This document shows positions 22,234-33,800 of a stretch of 64,000 nt of DNA, one piece after another. Origin of the DNA: Molossus alvarezi (Eukaryota > Chordata > Mammalia > Chiroptera > Molossidae); the NCBI GenBank assembly GCA_037176705.1, contig CM073887.1, forward strand, positions 61,093,001-61,157,000, written 5' to 3'. The notes below the pieces were generated by a model. That model was not told the DNA's origin and made no database searches. It saw nothing but the letters and a program-made list of their open reading frames with translations. Position 1 is the first letter of the stretch, and each line of letters opens with the position of its first letter. The position numbers and the translations under genes were made by a program.

Positions 22234-22503
22234 CCCTGGCCGGTTTGGCTCAGCGGTTAGAGTGTCGGCCTGTGGTCCAGAGAGACCCGGGTTCGGTTCC
22301 TGCTGAGGGCACGTACCTCGGTTGCAGTTTGTCCCCGGTCCTGGTTGGTTGTGCGGGTGGCAGCCACTCAATGTGTCCCTTTCACGTGGATGTTTCTCTC
22401 TCTCTCTCTTTCTCTCTCTCTTCCTCTCTCCCCCTCCCACTGTATCTGAACAAAAAATGGAAAAATGTCCTCGGGTGAGGATAAAAAAAATAAATAAATA
22501 AAA
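22234..22503 (+). repeat. VES SINE
   Basis: Near-consensus copy (GGTTTGGCTCAGCGGTTAGA, CGGGTTCGGTTCC), inserted into the tail of the previous SINE. Confidence 0.92.
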
Positions 22504-22542
22504 AGCAAATACAGTCTTTATAAAAAAAAAAAATCAGTGGAG

Positions 22543-22745
22543 CCCTGGCTGGTTTGGCTCAGCAGTTAGAGGTAGGCCCACCCAAGGAAGGCTTGAGGGC
22601 AGATGCCTGGGTTGCAGGTTTGATCCCCAGTCCCAATGGAGGCAATGTGGATGTCTCTCTCTCTCTCTCTTTCTCTCCCCCCCCCTTCCACTTTCTCTAA
22701 AAATGAAAAAAATATCCTTGGGTGAGGATTAACAAAAAAAAAAGA
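22543..22745 (+). repeat. VES SINE, diverged
   Basis: The head has an internal change after AGCAGTTAGAGG. Followed by a GGGAGG-rich simple tract to about 22775. Confidence 0.85.
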
Positions 22746-23149
22746 AGGGAGGGGGGAGGGGGGAGGGAGGGAAGAAATAGGATCTCACCAGGAGACATGA
22801 TTATGTGCTGCTTCTGGAGAAGGGTGGATGAGAAATTCACTTTTGCCCTATCTATCTCTCCTATTGTTTGAACTTTCTAAATAGACTTCTAGTTATTTAG
22901 AGAAATATTTTAAAATATTTCCTTGTAAATAGATTAAGTGCAAGTTCGCCAAAACCACCAGTTTTCAGACAAGTAAACTGGTTCAGAAAGGGTGATTAAG
23001 CTCATTGAGCTGGTCTCTATAGTCCCACAGGCCATCAATAAGTATCTGATGAATGAATAAATGATTGGGGGGAAAAGGGTGATTAACTGGCCCCAAACAT
23101 GTCGGGGTCCACCAGGCTGGACTCAGAACTTAAGTTTCAAAGATTGTTG

Positions 23150-23310
23150 AGTCCACTTCCCGCGTCGCCAGACCCCGCCCCCGCCGCCAGCCCCGCCCCT
23201 GCTTTGTGGAGCGCCCCCACAGATTGGATCCAACCTGCACTTAAGGCTCAACTCGTACTCAGGCTGCTGGGAGAGTGGACCTAAGCACGGAACCCCGGAC
23301 GCTGGGACAG
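23150..23310 (+). promoter_or_regulatory. OCEL1: OCEL1 promoter and first exon region
   Basis: Several GC boxes (CCCCGCCCC type) lie at 23173-23205 before a first exon that ends at 23310 with ACG CTG GGA CAG then GTGACG. This TLGQ ending matches the end of the human first coding exon. Read in that frame, the exon meets TAA at 23242-23244 and contains no ATG, so it may be non-coding here. Confidence 0.6.
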
Positions 23311-23730
23311 GTGACGCTGGGCGGGAGCGCTGCGTGCAGCGCGTACCCCGGGCGGAGGTTCCCTGGGTCCTCTCGGGGTCGGTGTTGGTGGGCTCCGTGC
23401 GCCTCAGCGGGAGAGTCTGGAGCAGCGCGGGGATTAACGCGATAAACCAGGCCCGGGATGCGCGATGGCGTCGTAATTTGCATAGCGCCTTTTCCGGATA
23501 CGCGACTGTGGTGCTCTGAGGACCAATCGCATGCGTCTATGCAAATATAGCCGGGCTGGGGAACGCGCCGGTGGCCGGAGAGTTGGCTGTCACCAGGTCC
23601 GTCCTTCAGGCGCGTCCTTCCGTGTTCACAGGCAGCCCGCAGACCACCCCCGCCACGCGCGGGCCACGACGCCCTCCGCAGGGCCCACCCGTCGGCCCCG
23701 GGACCCCCGACAGTCTCCTTCCCGAGGTCG

Positions 23731-25061
23731 ATGCCCATCAGGGGGCCCCCCCACACCCACGGCTCCCGCCGGGAGGGCCTGCAGTTCTGCCCGCCTGGCC
23801 CAGGACCCCCGGTGAGTCTGAACTGGAGGAGGGTCCCCAGGCCGAACCTAGGCAGAAGAATCATTAACCCCAGTTTAAAAGATCCTTGAAACCAGCGTTC
23901 CTGTTCTCTGTGCTGACTGCAGCCAGGAGCCCACAGGGCAAGGCCCAAGAGGATTGTATTTGAGGATGAACTGCCCTGCCGGGTACTTCTGGGCAAGAAG
24001 CCTGTTGGATCCATCCCTGGGGGGCATATGCATAGTCCCCACCCAGTGCCCGACTATAAACTGTGAGTGTCCTCTGTGTGTTTACTGATGGCTTGGGACA
24101 GGGAAGGGGCACTGAGTCTGGGACTTTGACAAGTAAATAAGAATTGACCAATTAGTACGAGAAAAGGGGCATTTTGAGCAGTGAGCCCAGCATGAGCAAA
24201 GAAAAACAAATTACACTGATTGGGGGAAAGGCAGGGGTTCTTTACACTCACACTCTGTCCTGCTTTCAACCACTCCCCACCCCCACCCCCGCAGTAAGTA
24301 CCCAGCGGTGAGCAGTGAGATGGAACGAAGGTGTTATGCTGCTGTGTTCCAGGACCAGTATACAGAGTTCTTGGACCTCCAGCAGGAGTTGGGCTCTGCA
24401 CAGGCTAAGCTCCAGAAGCTAGAGGCCCTGCTTACCTCACTACCCCCACCCCGAAGCCAGGTCAGCAACCAGGTGGAAACCCCTGCCCCACAGCCTTCCC
24501 GGTGGCCAGACCCTGGCCTTCAGCACACTCATTGGATCTAGATCTCCAAACTCTTCTTCCTCCAGACTGGTTGTGCACTACAGCACATGAGCCAACATTA
24601 GCCTTAAAGTGCTCTCTAGATGTGTCAGTGTGTCTCTCTGAACCTCCGTTTCCCCATCTATTCTTGGGTCCAGCACCCTCTAAATCCCCCTCCTCCTTCT
24701 CCCCCTGCAGAAGGAGGCTCAAGTAGCTGCCCGTGTCAGGAGGGAATTTGAGAAGAAGCGGATGGTGAGTCATGGCTTTCTGAATCCCCCAGTCAGGCCT
24801 TTGCACCCCTGACACTCCTATTAAGTGCCAGTTTTAAGGAAATAAAACCAAGGCTCAGAGAGGAAAAGCAAAGGGTCAAGCAGCTGAGGGCCATAGGCCA
24901 AACTACAACAAGGACTTCCCCAGCTCTCATCCTGCCAGGACCCCAGCTTTCTGGACAAGCAGGCTCGCTGCCGCTACCTGAAGGGCAAACTAAGGCACCT
25001 CAAGACACAGATCCAGGAATTCGACAACCGAGGAGACAGTGAGGACTCTGTGTACTTCTAA
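23731..25061 (+). CDS. OCEL1: Occludin/ELL domain-containing protein 1
   Basis: Small protein with the occludin/ELL C-terminal helical domain; its cellular role is poorly known. Coding exons in frame: 23632-23811, 23923-24062, 24295-24460, 24711-24764, 24939-25061. The domain is clear: YAAVFQDQYTEFLDLQQELG, LQKLEALLTSLPPP, FEKKRMDPSFLDKQARCRYL, KGKLRHLKTQIQEFD, ending DSEDSVYF. The Pro/Arg-rich exon at 23632 starts AARRPPPPRAGHDA, as in human. No in-frame ATG occurs before 23731 (MPIRGPP), so I start there, giving 187 residues against 264 in human. The full frame from the first exon would be about 243 residues if a non-AUG or unseen upstream start is used. Confidence 0.85.
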
Positions 25062-25355
25062 ACATCCTGACAGACAGGCAGAGGAATACACTGGGGTGGG
25101 GTGGGGGGCAGGGGTCCCACCTTGCACTTGCTTCTCTACCTCCCAGCCTTAGCTCTTGCTCTTCCCTCCACCTAGGGTAGCTTTCCCTGATTGCAAATGC
25201 CTGCCTTTGAGGCTTAGCTCTGATGACCCCTACTCCAGGAATTATTCCCAGGACCCCCAACCCTGACTCCATAGGGACCCTACATCTCAACTCATCCTCT
25301 GGAAGCATGTCCTGCTTTCCAATCCCAGTGGAATAAACATGTCTTAAATATATAC
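25062..25355 (+). other. OCEL1: OCEL1 3' UTR with poly(A) signal
   Basis: AATAAA at 25332-25337 follows the stop by 270 nt. A GT/T-containing stretch lies downstream (GTCTTAAATATATACTGTG), giving a normal cleavage context. Confidence 0.75.
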
Positions 25356-27405
25356 TGTGCATAGCTGCTTAACACTCAGTTGTTACCAAAACATTGTTCT
25401 TCCATTTTCCAGAGGAAAAAAAATCAAGGTTCCAAGATATGGCCTTGTCCAGGGTCTCCAGGTGTGGTGTGAATTCTTGTCTGTCCAGGGGGCTCCCTCT
25501 CTTCCAAGAGCCTCAAGTGGCCCTTTCGTTGGGAGAGAGTAGGTGATAAAGTCTTGCTGGGGTAGCCTCCTAGAGAATTCATGTGATGAGATGCTGAGGA
25601 CCACGTGAAGGGGGCAGGCAGGTGCAGCCCATATCCTACAGGAGGCCCTGATACCAAACAAATAATTGGGTCCCTGCAATTTTCCACTTCTGGGCACTGC
25701 AAGCTGAATGGTGATTGACACTGGGCACTGTGTGAGCACAGTTCACATGCCTGGCCTTGGGCTAGGGTGTGTGGAACTGGTAGGGCCAAGCCTCTGTGGG
25801 GCCATGTGCTGGTAGCCCAGCAGCTGCCTCTTTGAGTCTTGGCCTTCCAGGGAAGCTACACGGGACAGGGACAATCAGGGAAGCAGACTTCGGGCAAGAA
25901 AGGCAGTACCAGTCCCTGGAGCCACTGTCCTCAGGGAAGACAGCCCTGGGCCCAGTGTGAGAGCAATAATGGAGGCCCTTATGGCAGTCTTAACAACCAG
26001 GGAGACTCAAGATGACTTCTTGCAGAAAGAGCCATATGGGTAGGGTTTTGTAGAAGTTCAGCAGTCAGGCCTGGACAGACATCTGTCTCTAGCATGGGAA
26101 CTGGAAACACAACAGATGCAGTGGTCTTGCTCAGTCCTCAGATGTCCCGTGAATCTGAGGAATGGGACACTTTGTCCGGTCCAACAACTGAAGTGAACAT
26201 ACATTCACTTACCCACAGGATATCTCAGAAGATGCTGACCCAGGGCAAGAACCAGTCTAGCCTCCCTGTAGCCTCTCCATCCTACTCCCACTTTAATCCT
26301 CTTCTGGGGGCAGGGCATACTCACAAGACCCTTGTTCAGTTCCTCAGGCAATGGCCTCACTTCCCCTTATCCCACACTGAGATGAATATGGGGGAGGCTA
26401 GTATGCTAATGGGGAGCTTTTGGGAGGACTCGACTGCCTTAAGGGCTAAGCACTGGCCCAGACTGCAGGGTGAGACCCAACTTCTTCCCTCAGTCTTCAA
26501 AGGGGCATCTTTGATAGAGGGTTTATCTCAATCTGGTAAGACCTCAGTCAAGGCCAAGATGCCACCCTCACCACCACCCAGGCCCTTTCAACCCACCCCC
26601 TAGAGCCACAGTCCTGGCAATAACTCCCATAGGCGCCTTTCACACCACAGAGCTGGGTAGCAAACTTGAGGCCAGGATGGAAAGGTCCCTTGTGACCTGG
26701 TTCACTCTATATCAACTCAATTAAGTCGACATTTCAAAATCTGTCCTTAAAGGTCCCCACCTTCCAAATGCCAGTCTCTGAAAAAAGTTTTTGTTGCATG
26801 TGGACTCAAACTGGCTCAGGCATAAAAGGGAAAGTCTGGGCTCATGGAACTGATACAACCAAGGGTTTCCAGGTATGGCTTGATCCAGGGGCTCCTAAGG
26901 CATTCTGGGAAATTGATCCTCCTTTGGCTCTTCTTTGATTATATACTACTAGTTCCAAATCCTGTCATCCAATCTCACTGGCCAGCTCTAAGCTACATGT
27001 GCTCCCCAAACCAATCACTGTGGCCAGGGGGATGGAGGACTCTGGGCTACTGTGACAGAGCTAGCCCCAGATGTTTTTCCTGAGGACACTAGGGCTCAGA
27101 TGCCATGATTATAGGCTGACCAAAAAAAATGACGTTTGATCCAGGGCATGTGTGAATCTATGAGGCTCACTCTCTGAAGCCAGAGCCTGAATTTGAGCCT
27201 GAGCATCTGCTAGACTTAACTCCTACAGACTCACTGACTGACCTCAGACCCCCACCCCACCCCAGTCTCAGTTCTCCACAACACTGTCCAACACAAACAG
27301 CAAGCAGAGCTGTTGTTAGGTTGTGGGTTTTCCAGGTGGTGAGAGTGGGTCCTCATGGTAGGCTACCCTCCCCTCAATAGATGACGGAGACTGTGCAGGT
27401 AGGAA
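25356..27405. other. OCEL1-NR2F6 intergenic region, no gene seen
   Basis: The two genes converge here. I see no spliced or long conserved reading frame. The stretches at 25425-25490 and 26855-26915 resemble each other (CCAAGATATGGCCTTGTCCAG against CCAGGTATGGCTTGATCCAG) and look like pieces of one old interspersed repeat whose family I cannot name. Confidence 0.5.
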
Positions 27406-27410
27406 ACACC

Positions 27411-27416
27411 TTTATT
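27411..27416 (-). terminator. NR2F6: NR2F6 poly(A) signal
   Basis: TTTATT on the plus strand is AATAAA on the NR2F6 strand, 459 nt past the stop codon. This gives a 3' UTR of about 460-480 nt. Confidence 0.75.
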
Positions 27417-27874
27417 ATTGGCCTTGATTCATTCACCATGTAGTGTAGTGTCCAATGTGGATCGTGTGTCCAGAAGAAGCTACCTGGTACACGAGACTCT
27501 TGCCTGGCTGCAGCTGTCCTTCCAGTCGACACCAGACCGCTGTCCATCACAGCAGGGAAGCCAACCCCACCATCCCACAAGTTCATGCCTGAGGCACTGA
27601 GGGACAAGACTGTCCCAGGATTGGAACCTCAGTCCTTCCCCTCATCTTGGCCAGGAGTTTCTGGGGAGGACGAGTCCAGAGCCTGGATGATCAGTCACTT
27701 TTTGGTTTCATGATCATTTAAAAAACAGAAAAGACAAACATTTCACAGTCTTTAAAAAATAGAGGAGTCTGAGGAGAGAGGCTGGGGTCCTGTCTGGGGA
27801 TACCCCCTGAGGCTTGAGCAGCCACATCCCTTGAGGTCTGCAGACCTGGCCATGGTGCCCTGGCTCCTGTCCAG

Positions 27875-30800
27875 TCACTGGCCAGAGCCGTAGGGCCAGT
27901 TGAAGGTACTTCCAGACAGCAGCATGTCTCGGATCAGCGTCTCGATGGGCGTCTTGCCCACTAGGCGCATGAAGAACAGCTGGGAGATGAGGGAGGCAGG
28001 GACAGCGCGCAGGGCAGGGAGCCGCAGCAGCAGGCGCCCAAAGCGCTGGGGCTGGGACGGGTACTGGGCCCGAACGTACTCGGTGAGGGCCACCTGTGCT
28101 TTCTCCTGCAGGCTCTCCACATGCGCTGGGTCCGACAGGCCACAGGCATCTGGGAAGACAAGGGCAAGGTCAGATGTGGTAGGATGAGGCAGGGCACAGG
28201 GTCCCAGAGGTGACTGGGGGCACCACTGGGCTGTGGATATGGAGGGAGGGGGGCACTCAGGAAGTGGGAGATAGGGACCTGGGACACAACTGGGGGTATC
28301 TAAGGCAGTATCAATCCTCAGGAGGTTTGGAGGTGGCCTTATCTGAGGACAGTAACACAAGGGTGCAGGCAGTGATACCTAAAGAGTAGATGGGGCCCCA
28401 GATGAGGCCTTGTCAGGGAGACAAGTTCTAATCAAGTTCAAGGAAAAGAGGGGGCTAGGGAGGAGGCTTGGGGAGGAAGGCAATCCCCAGAGGGGGCTGG
28501 GGTGTGAGTGAACGTGACAGTGTCTAGATGGGGCCCCTTGAAAGTGGGGAGCAGAGGAGTCTTCTGGGGAAAGAAGGCAAAGCATATTTCTCACATGAAA
28601 GCCACCTCCCAGAATGGCCTGGGTCTGGTTCCTGCTTCCCTGGCCCCAAGAAGACAGCTAGTGGGGTCTAGAACCTTCCAGATTACAGAGCCAGCTATGC
28701 CACCAGTCCCTAGAATTAGGCAGGGCTTTGGGGGCTGGACTGTTACAACTGGCAAGGAGGATATTTGGACAGCCTCGCCCCTCCTCAATGGGAAGGACCT
28801 CAAAGTCACACTCCTCAATCCACTGCAGCAGTGGTGGCCTGGAGGCTACCCCAGGGGTAGGTTGGGGGCTCTGCGTCAGAGGTCTGGGGTCAGAGATATC
28901 AGAAAGTAGGGGGCCCAGAACCAGGAGTCGGGGCAGCCCTGCCTGGCAGCCCTTCATAAGTGCTAAGTAGGAAGAGCACCCTGATCGGGGAAACTAGCAC
29001 CGGGGAATTTAGGGGAGACTGAGGATCAGGAAGTAGGGGGAAGAGGGGACCAGACCAGGTGTCAGGGACTGCCTCCCCCATGCCCTAGCCTCTCTGCCCG
29101 CAGTGCTCATTGAATGAAGAGTACTTTGACAAGGGGGTGGGGTGTCTCAGGGAGCCCAAAAATCAGGCAGAGAGGCTGTGGAAACCTGATTCACTAGTCC
29201 AAACCCAGCCTGGGGACCAGAGTCACAGTTCTTAGGAAGACCTGAGATCCGGGGTAGGGGCATCTGGGTGTCACACCTCCTATATCACCACCTCCACTGC
29301 CCCCATAAGCACTCAGAACCGGTGCGGGGCCACAGGTCTGGCAAGCAGGTGTTCAGGGAGTGGAGGCTATGGAGTGACCCGCACCCAAGTCCCCCCTTTG
29401 GAGCACATCTTACCAGGTGTGAACAGCGCAATGGCCTTGAGGCAGCCGTATTCTGCTGAGTCGACCTGCAGGCGGCCCAGCTTGTCCACCTGCTCCTGGA
29501 AGGCGCGCACCTGATCCATGAAGGCCACAGCACGCTCAGCAGCCATGGGCGCAGCGTGCAGACCAGCTGCGGCCAGCAGCGGCGCCGTATGCAGGGGCAG
29601 GGCAGCCTGCGCTGCGTTCAGCACAAACAACTCGCTCCAGCTCAGGCGCAGCAGCGCCACCTGGTCGGCCACCGGCAGGTCAGGGAAGAAGGGCGCGTGG
29701 CGCGCCCACTCCACTGTGCTGAACAGCAGTCGCGCAGCCAGCTCACACACATTGTCGATTCCCAGCACTGCGCCTGCCGAACCGCCGCCTGCGCCAAAGC
29801 GCCCGGCTGCTGCTGGGTAGGGCTCAGCGCGCAGCAACTGCGAGATCAGCTCCGACACAGGCTGCCCGGGAAAGAGGTCCCCGCCCGCCACCGCTGCAGC
29901 CAACACCGAACCCGGGGGGCTGCCCGAGGAGGCAGCCACAGCGCCAGGCAGCGAGTGCGGGATGCGGCCACGCTGGACCGCTGGGAGAGGGGATAGAGAT
30001 GGGCAGAAAGGAGGGGAGGGAGGAGAGATGAGGGACAGGAGATGGGAGAGACAGATGATGGGAAGACAGAAGAGGGGTAAGGGGATGAGGAGTTAGGAAA
30101 TGGGAGAGGAATGATGAAAATGGGCAAGGGGTGGGATGAAAGAACATGGGGAGGGTACAGGGGGTTGGGGAAAGAGGTGGCAGGAAAAAATACGGGAAAA
30201 GTTGGTATCCAGCGAATTGTGGGGGACAGGTAGAGAGAAAGAAAGAGGGAAAAACAAAGTCATAACAGAGTCACTCAGCCACCCACCCTCTAAGGCCCAC
30301 CACACCTAGCCTTTCCCTGAAATCCCCAACCCCACCCCATGGGTACACAACTTGTTGAGGCCAGGGGCCAGGATCCTGCAGGCCCCTCCCTGCTCTGTCC
30401 TGTGCTCCAGCCTGAGCCCTTGTCCAGCCCCCAACACCACCCCACTACCTACAGAGAAGGACCATGGTGGGGGGAACTTTCCTAGGTGGGAATGGGACCA
30501 GTGGGTGAGGGTGAATTTCAAGCACACGTGGCCCTCTCCCACTGGACTCTGAGCTCCACTGAACAGCCAGGGAGGCTTGCATCCACCCCCACTATACCTT
30601 CATACCCTGACCATGTTCCCACCTCAGGGCCTTTGTACTTGCTGTTCCCACTTCCTAAGCATCCTTTCCCAGGTCTTCCTCCTCATTCGGCCCAGAATGT
30701 GTGGGTTCAAGCCCAAACCACAACTCTACTACTCTCATACCCTGACAAATGGCCTCACCTCTCTGATCTGTGCTGTTTCCCCATCTGTAAGATTTAGGAG

Positions 30801-33800
30801 ATAATAAAGATGGTAACACCAATCACTGAATTACATAAGAATCTATCTAACTTGCTTAGAACAGTACTTGGCACACAGTCAGGGCTAAATAGATAGCAAT
30901 TCAAGCCAAAAAACATTTATTGAGCACCTTCTGTGTTCCAGGACCTGGTCTATAGGCATTGGGGATATGTCAGAAAACAAGACAGAAGTCCCTGTCCTCA
31001 GAGAGTGGATATTCTGGTAAGGGAGCAAATAAATTACAGAACAAGGTAAATGGTGTAAAATCAAGGAAGGGGATGAAGGGTAATCAGGAGGGCTTCTCTG
31101 AGGTGCTGTTTAAGCAAACCTTAAAGGAAGTGAGGGAGGAAGCCATGCAGGTGTCTGGGGGAAGAGCATGCCAGGCAGAAGGAAGAGGCCATGCAAAGGC
31201 CCTGAGGTACTGTCCTTAGGGCATAAGCTGCAATTATGATGGTATCCACTTCTGAGACAGGAGATCTGAAGCCCTGATTTGAAGGATTTTAGGTCAAATA
31301 GACAAGTGGAGGCAAATCAAGGTGGGGGGAAGGGAGCGGGAGAGTCACCTCAAATTTAAAAGGACCAAAGGTAATGATTGGATGGTTTAAGAAACAGTCT
31401 GAACAGCCGTTCCTAGCTTCTTCTAGAGGTCCAGCAGAGAAGAAACCAACTTTAGCCCGGAAAGGTTCAATTTAAATGCAGGGAAGAACTGCTGGCCTGG
31501 CCCATGAGAGTCCAGGCAGAGACATGACACCCAGCATGGGGGCCAGATTCAGCTCCCAGTGGAAGTCTCTGCATTCCACTTCAATTCTAAGGGTGGAGTT
31601 CTAAGCCCAGTTGCCAGCACATGTCCATCTAAGTCCCCAGGGCAGACAAGAGGATGGGCCTCCCTCTGGCTCCCAGGGCCAGGGGTCAGGCAGAAGGACA
31701 GACTGCCTTTTGACTGAACCGGGCAAGTTCCTGCCTTGGGCAAACATAAAGCAGGGGTGGAGTGGGGAGAGAGAGCGAGTCAAATAAAAAAATATGTCCT
31801 TGTTCAGAAGGCTAGGGGGTGAGGGCAGGGGCTCACCGAGGTGTCAGGGCCAGGGGGACTAAAGAACAATCCTAACACAGACCCAAGTCAGGGCATCCCT
31901 TGCAGCCCCGGCTCTAGCACAGCCACCAGACAGCCATAGATAATTGGATTCCTCCTGCCCTGGGCCAGACCAAGGCCCGTGGGAGCTCAGATCAGTGGTA
32001 ACGAGGTTAGCAGGCACCAGACCCCCAAGAGGGAGTGAAGGACAGGCCATCTGTCTACCCTCTGTCTGCCCCACCCAGCAGAGACTCACCCTCCTTCCTC
32101 ATGCCCACCCGGAAGCACTTCTTGAGGCGGCAGTACTGGCATTGGTTCCGGTGATGCTGGTCAATTTGGCAGTCACGATTGGACCTGTGGGCATGCAGAA
32201 GTCACCATATGGGTCACTGTGACACCCACATCCTGCTCCCCAAGCCACCCAATGAGTCAACTCTGAAGGCTGTACCTGGGAAACACTGGTGCCCCACCCA
32301 CCCCAGCCTTGGCAGGTAGCCCCAAAGGGGCACAGAGACTAAGCCTGCAGGTCTACAAAGAGGAAAGGACAATTGAGGGTGGGTGGTAATAAATGAATAG
32401 AAGTCTGTCACAAAGTAGATTAGCACACCAGGGAGGGTATATTGGAACTGGGTTTTGAAAGATGAATAGTTCCCCAGGTGAATGGAAAAGCAATTATAAG
32501 CAGAGAGTGCAAAGAGCAAAAGGTTGGAAATGTGAAAACATGGAGGCCTAAACAGTTTCCTTTCACGTAGTCACTGCCAGGCTAAGGGGTGGGGTCTTTG
32601 TCCCAAGGGCAATGTGAGAGGAGAGAACGTACATGGTCAGGGAGCTGGGCTTGATGATTTAACTAAGAGAGCAGAAGCCAGAACAGGACCAGTCCTCTAT
32701 GGGGTCACAGCACTGTAGGATCCCAACATTATCACCCTGCACAAAGCCGCCACCAATGAATGAATAAATGAATGAACTCCTGTCCCCACTTTAAGACCCT
32801 ACACCCATGTGTCTTCCTCTGGGAAGAACTTTCAACTCCTAACTGAGACCAAGAAGCTTCCTTCTGGTGGCCCTCAAGGACTGTTGTTGCCTCTCCCAGG
32901 GATGGGACAGGTGGCCTGGCCCTGTGAGGCAGTGACTCTGTCCAGAGTCAACCCCAAGCAGGAGAGTTCAGGAGCTTGTTCTTCATATGTCCCCATCACC
33001 TCACCTTGGCCCTTGCCCCTTTATAACTCTCTCCACCCTGGGCTCAGGGCTCTCTGAGGCCCACACCTGGAGCAGACACTCCTGAGTTTCCAGCAGAGCA
33101 CCAAGAAGTTCACCCAAAGAAAAATCACAGAGTAAATCACTCAATAACGTTAAAAATCAAACACCTCTCAGCTGAACACATAGTCCTGACTTTCCAGCAG
33201 CAACTTCTCTACCAAGCCTCAGTTTCCTCATTTGGAATTGGGAGGCTCCATATGAAATGCACTGGGTGGGTGGTGGGGGAGAGTGTGAGGAGCTCTGGGG
33301 GAGGGTGCCAGGCCCCAGGCCCCAGGTCCCAGAGCTGAGGCTCTGGAGGACCTCTAAGTGCTTGTATCCTGCAAGTGGCAGTCTCTGAGCCCAGGCCTCT
33401 GTCCCTAAACAGCCCCAGCCCCCAGGAGGAGGCCCTGCTAGGGCGGAGGGAGCTCAGGCAGAACCAGAACAAAGCCCAGCAGGCAGGCAGTGGGAGGATC
33501 CTGGGCAGCAGGCTGGGGGCAGCCGGCTGGAAACAGCCAGGCCTCGGCTGGGTGGGCGGGCAGGCAGGGGCCCAAATCAGGGCCCCCTGACCTCAGGGGA
33601 GGCTGGGAACCTTCTGCCTCAGCTTCCCCAGCTCTGGAGTCAGGGCAGCTCTCCCGGTCCTCTGGACGGGGAAAGAGAAAGTTCTATTATCCCACCTAAT
33701 AAGCACATGCTTGGCCCAACCCTAGGGCCCAACTAAGATTCCTGGACTTCTGTCTTCCAGTTCAATTTGATCAGAGCCCTCCCTTGCTCACACACCCTCC

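Noticed and set aside
21590..22503. Short reading frames of the type [20 protein letters not shown]
   Set aside because: These recur at every VES SINE and are translations of the SINE head, not genes.
29518..29996. Plus-strand frames opposite NR2F6 exon 3
   Set aside because: They are antisense shadows of the GC-rich ligand-binding-domain exon.
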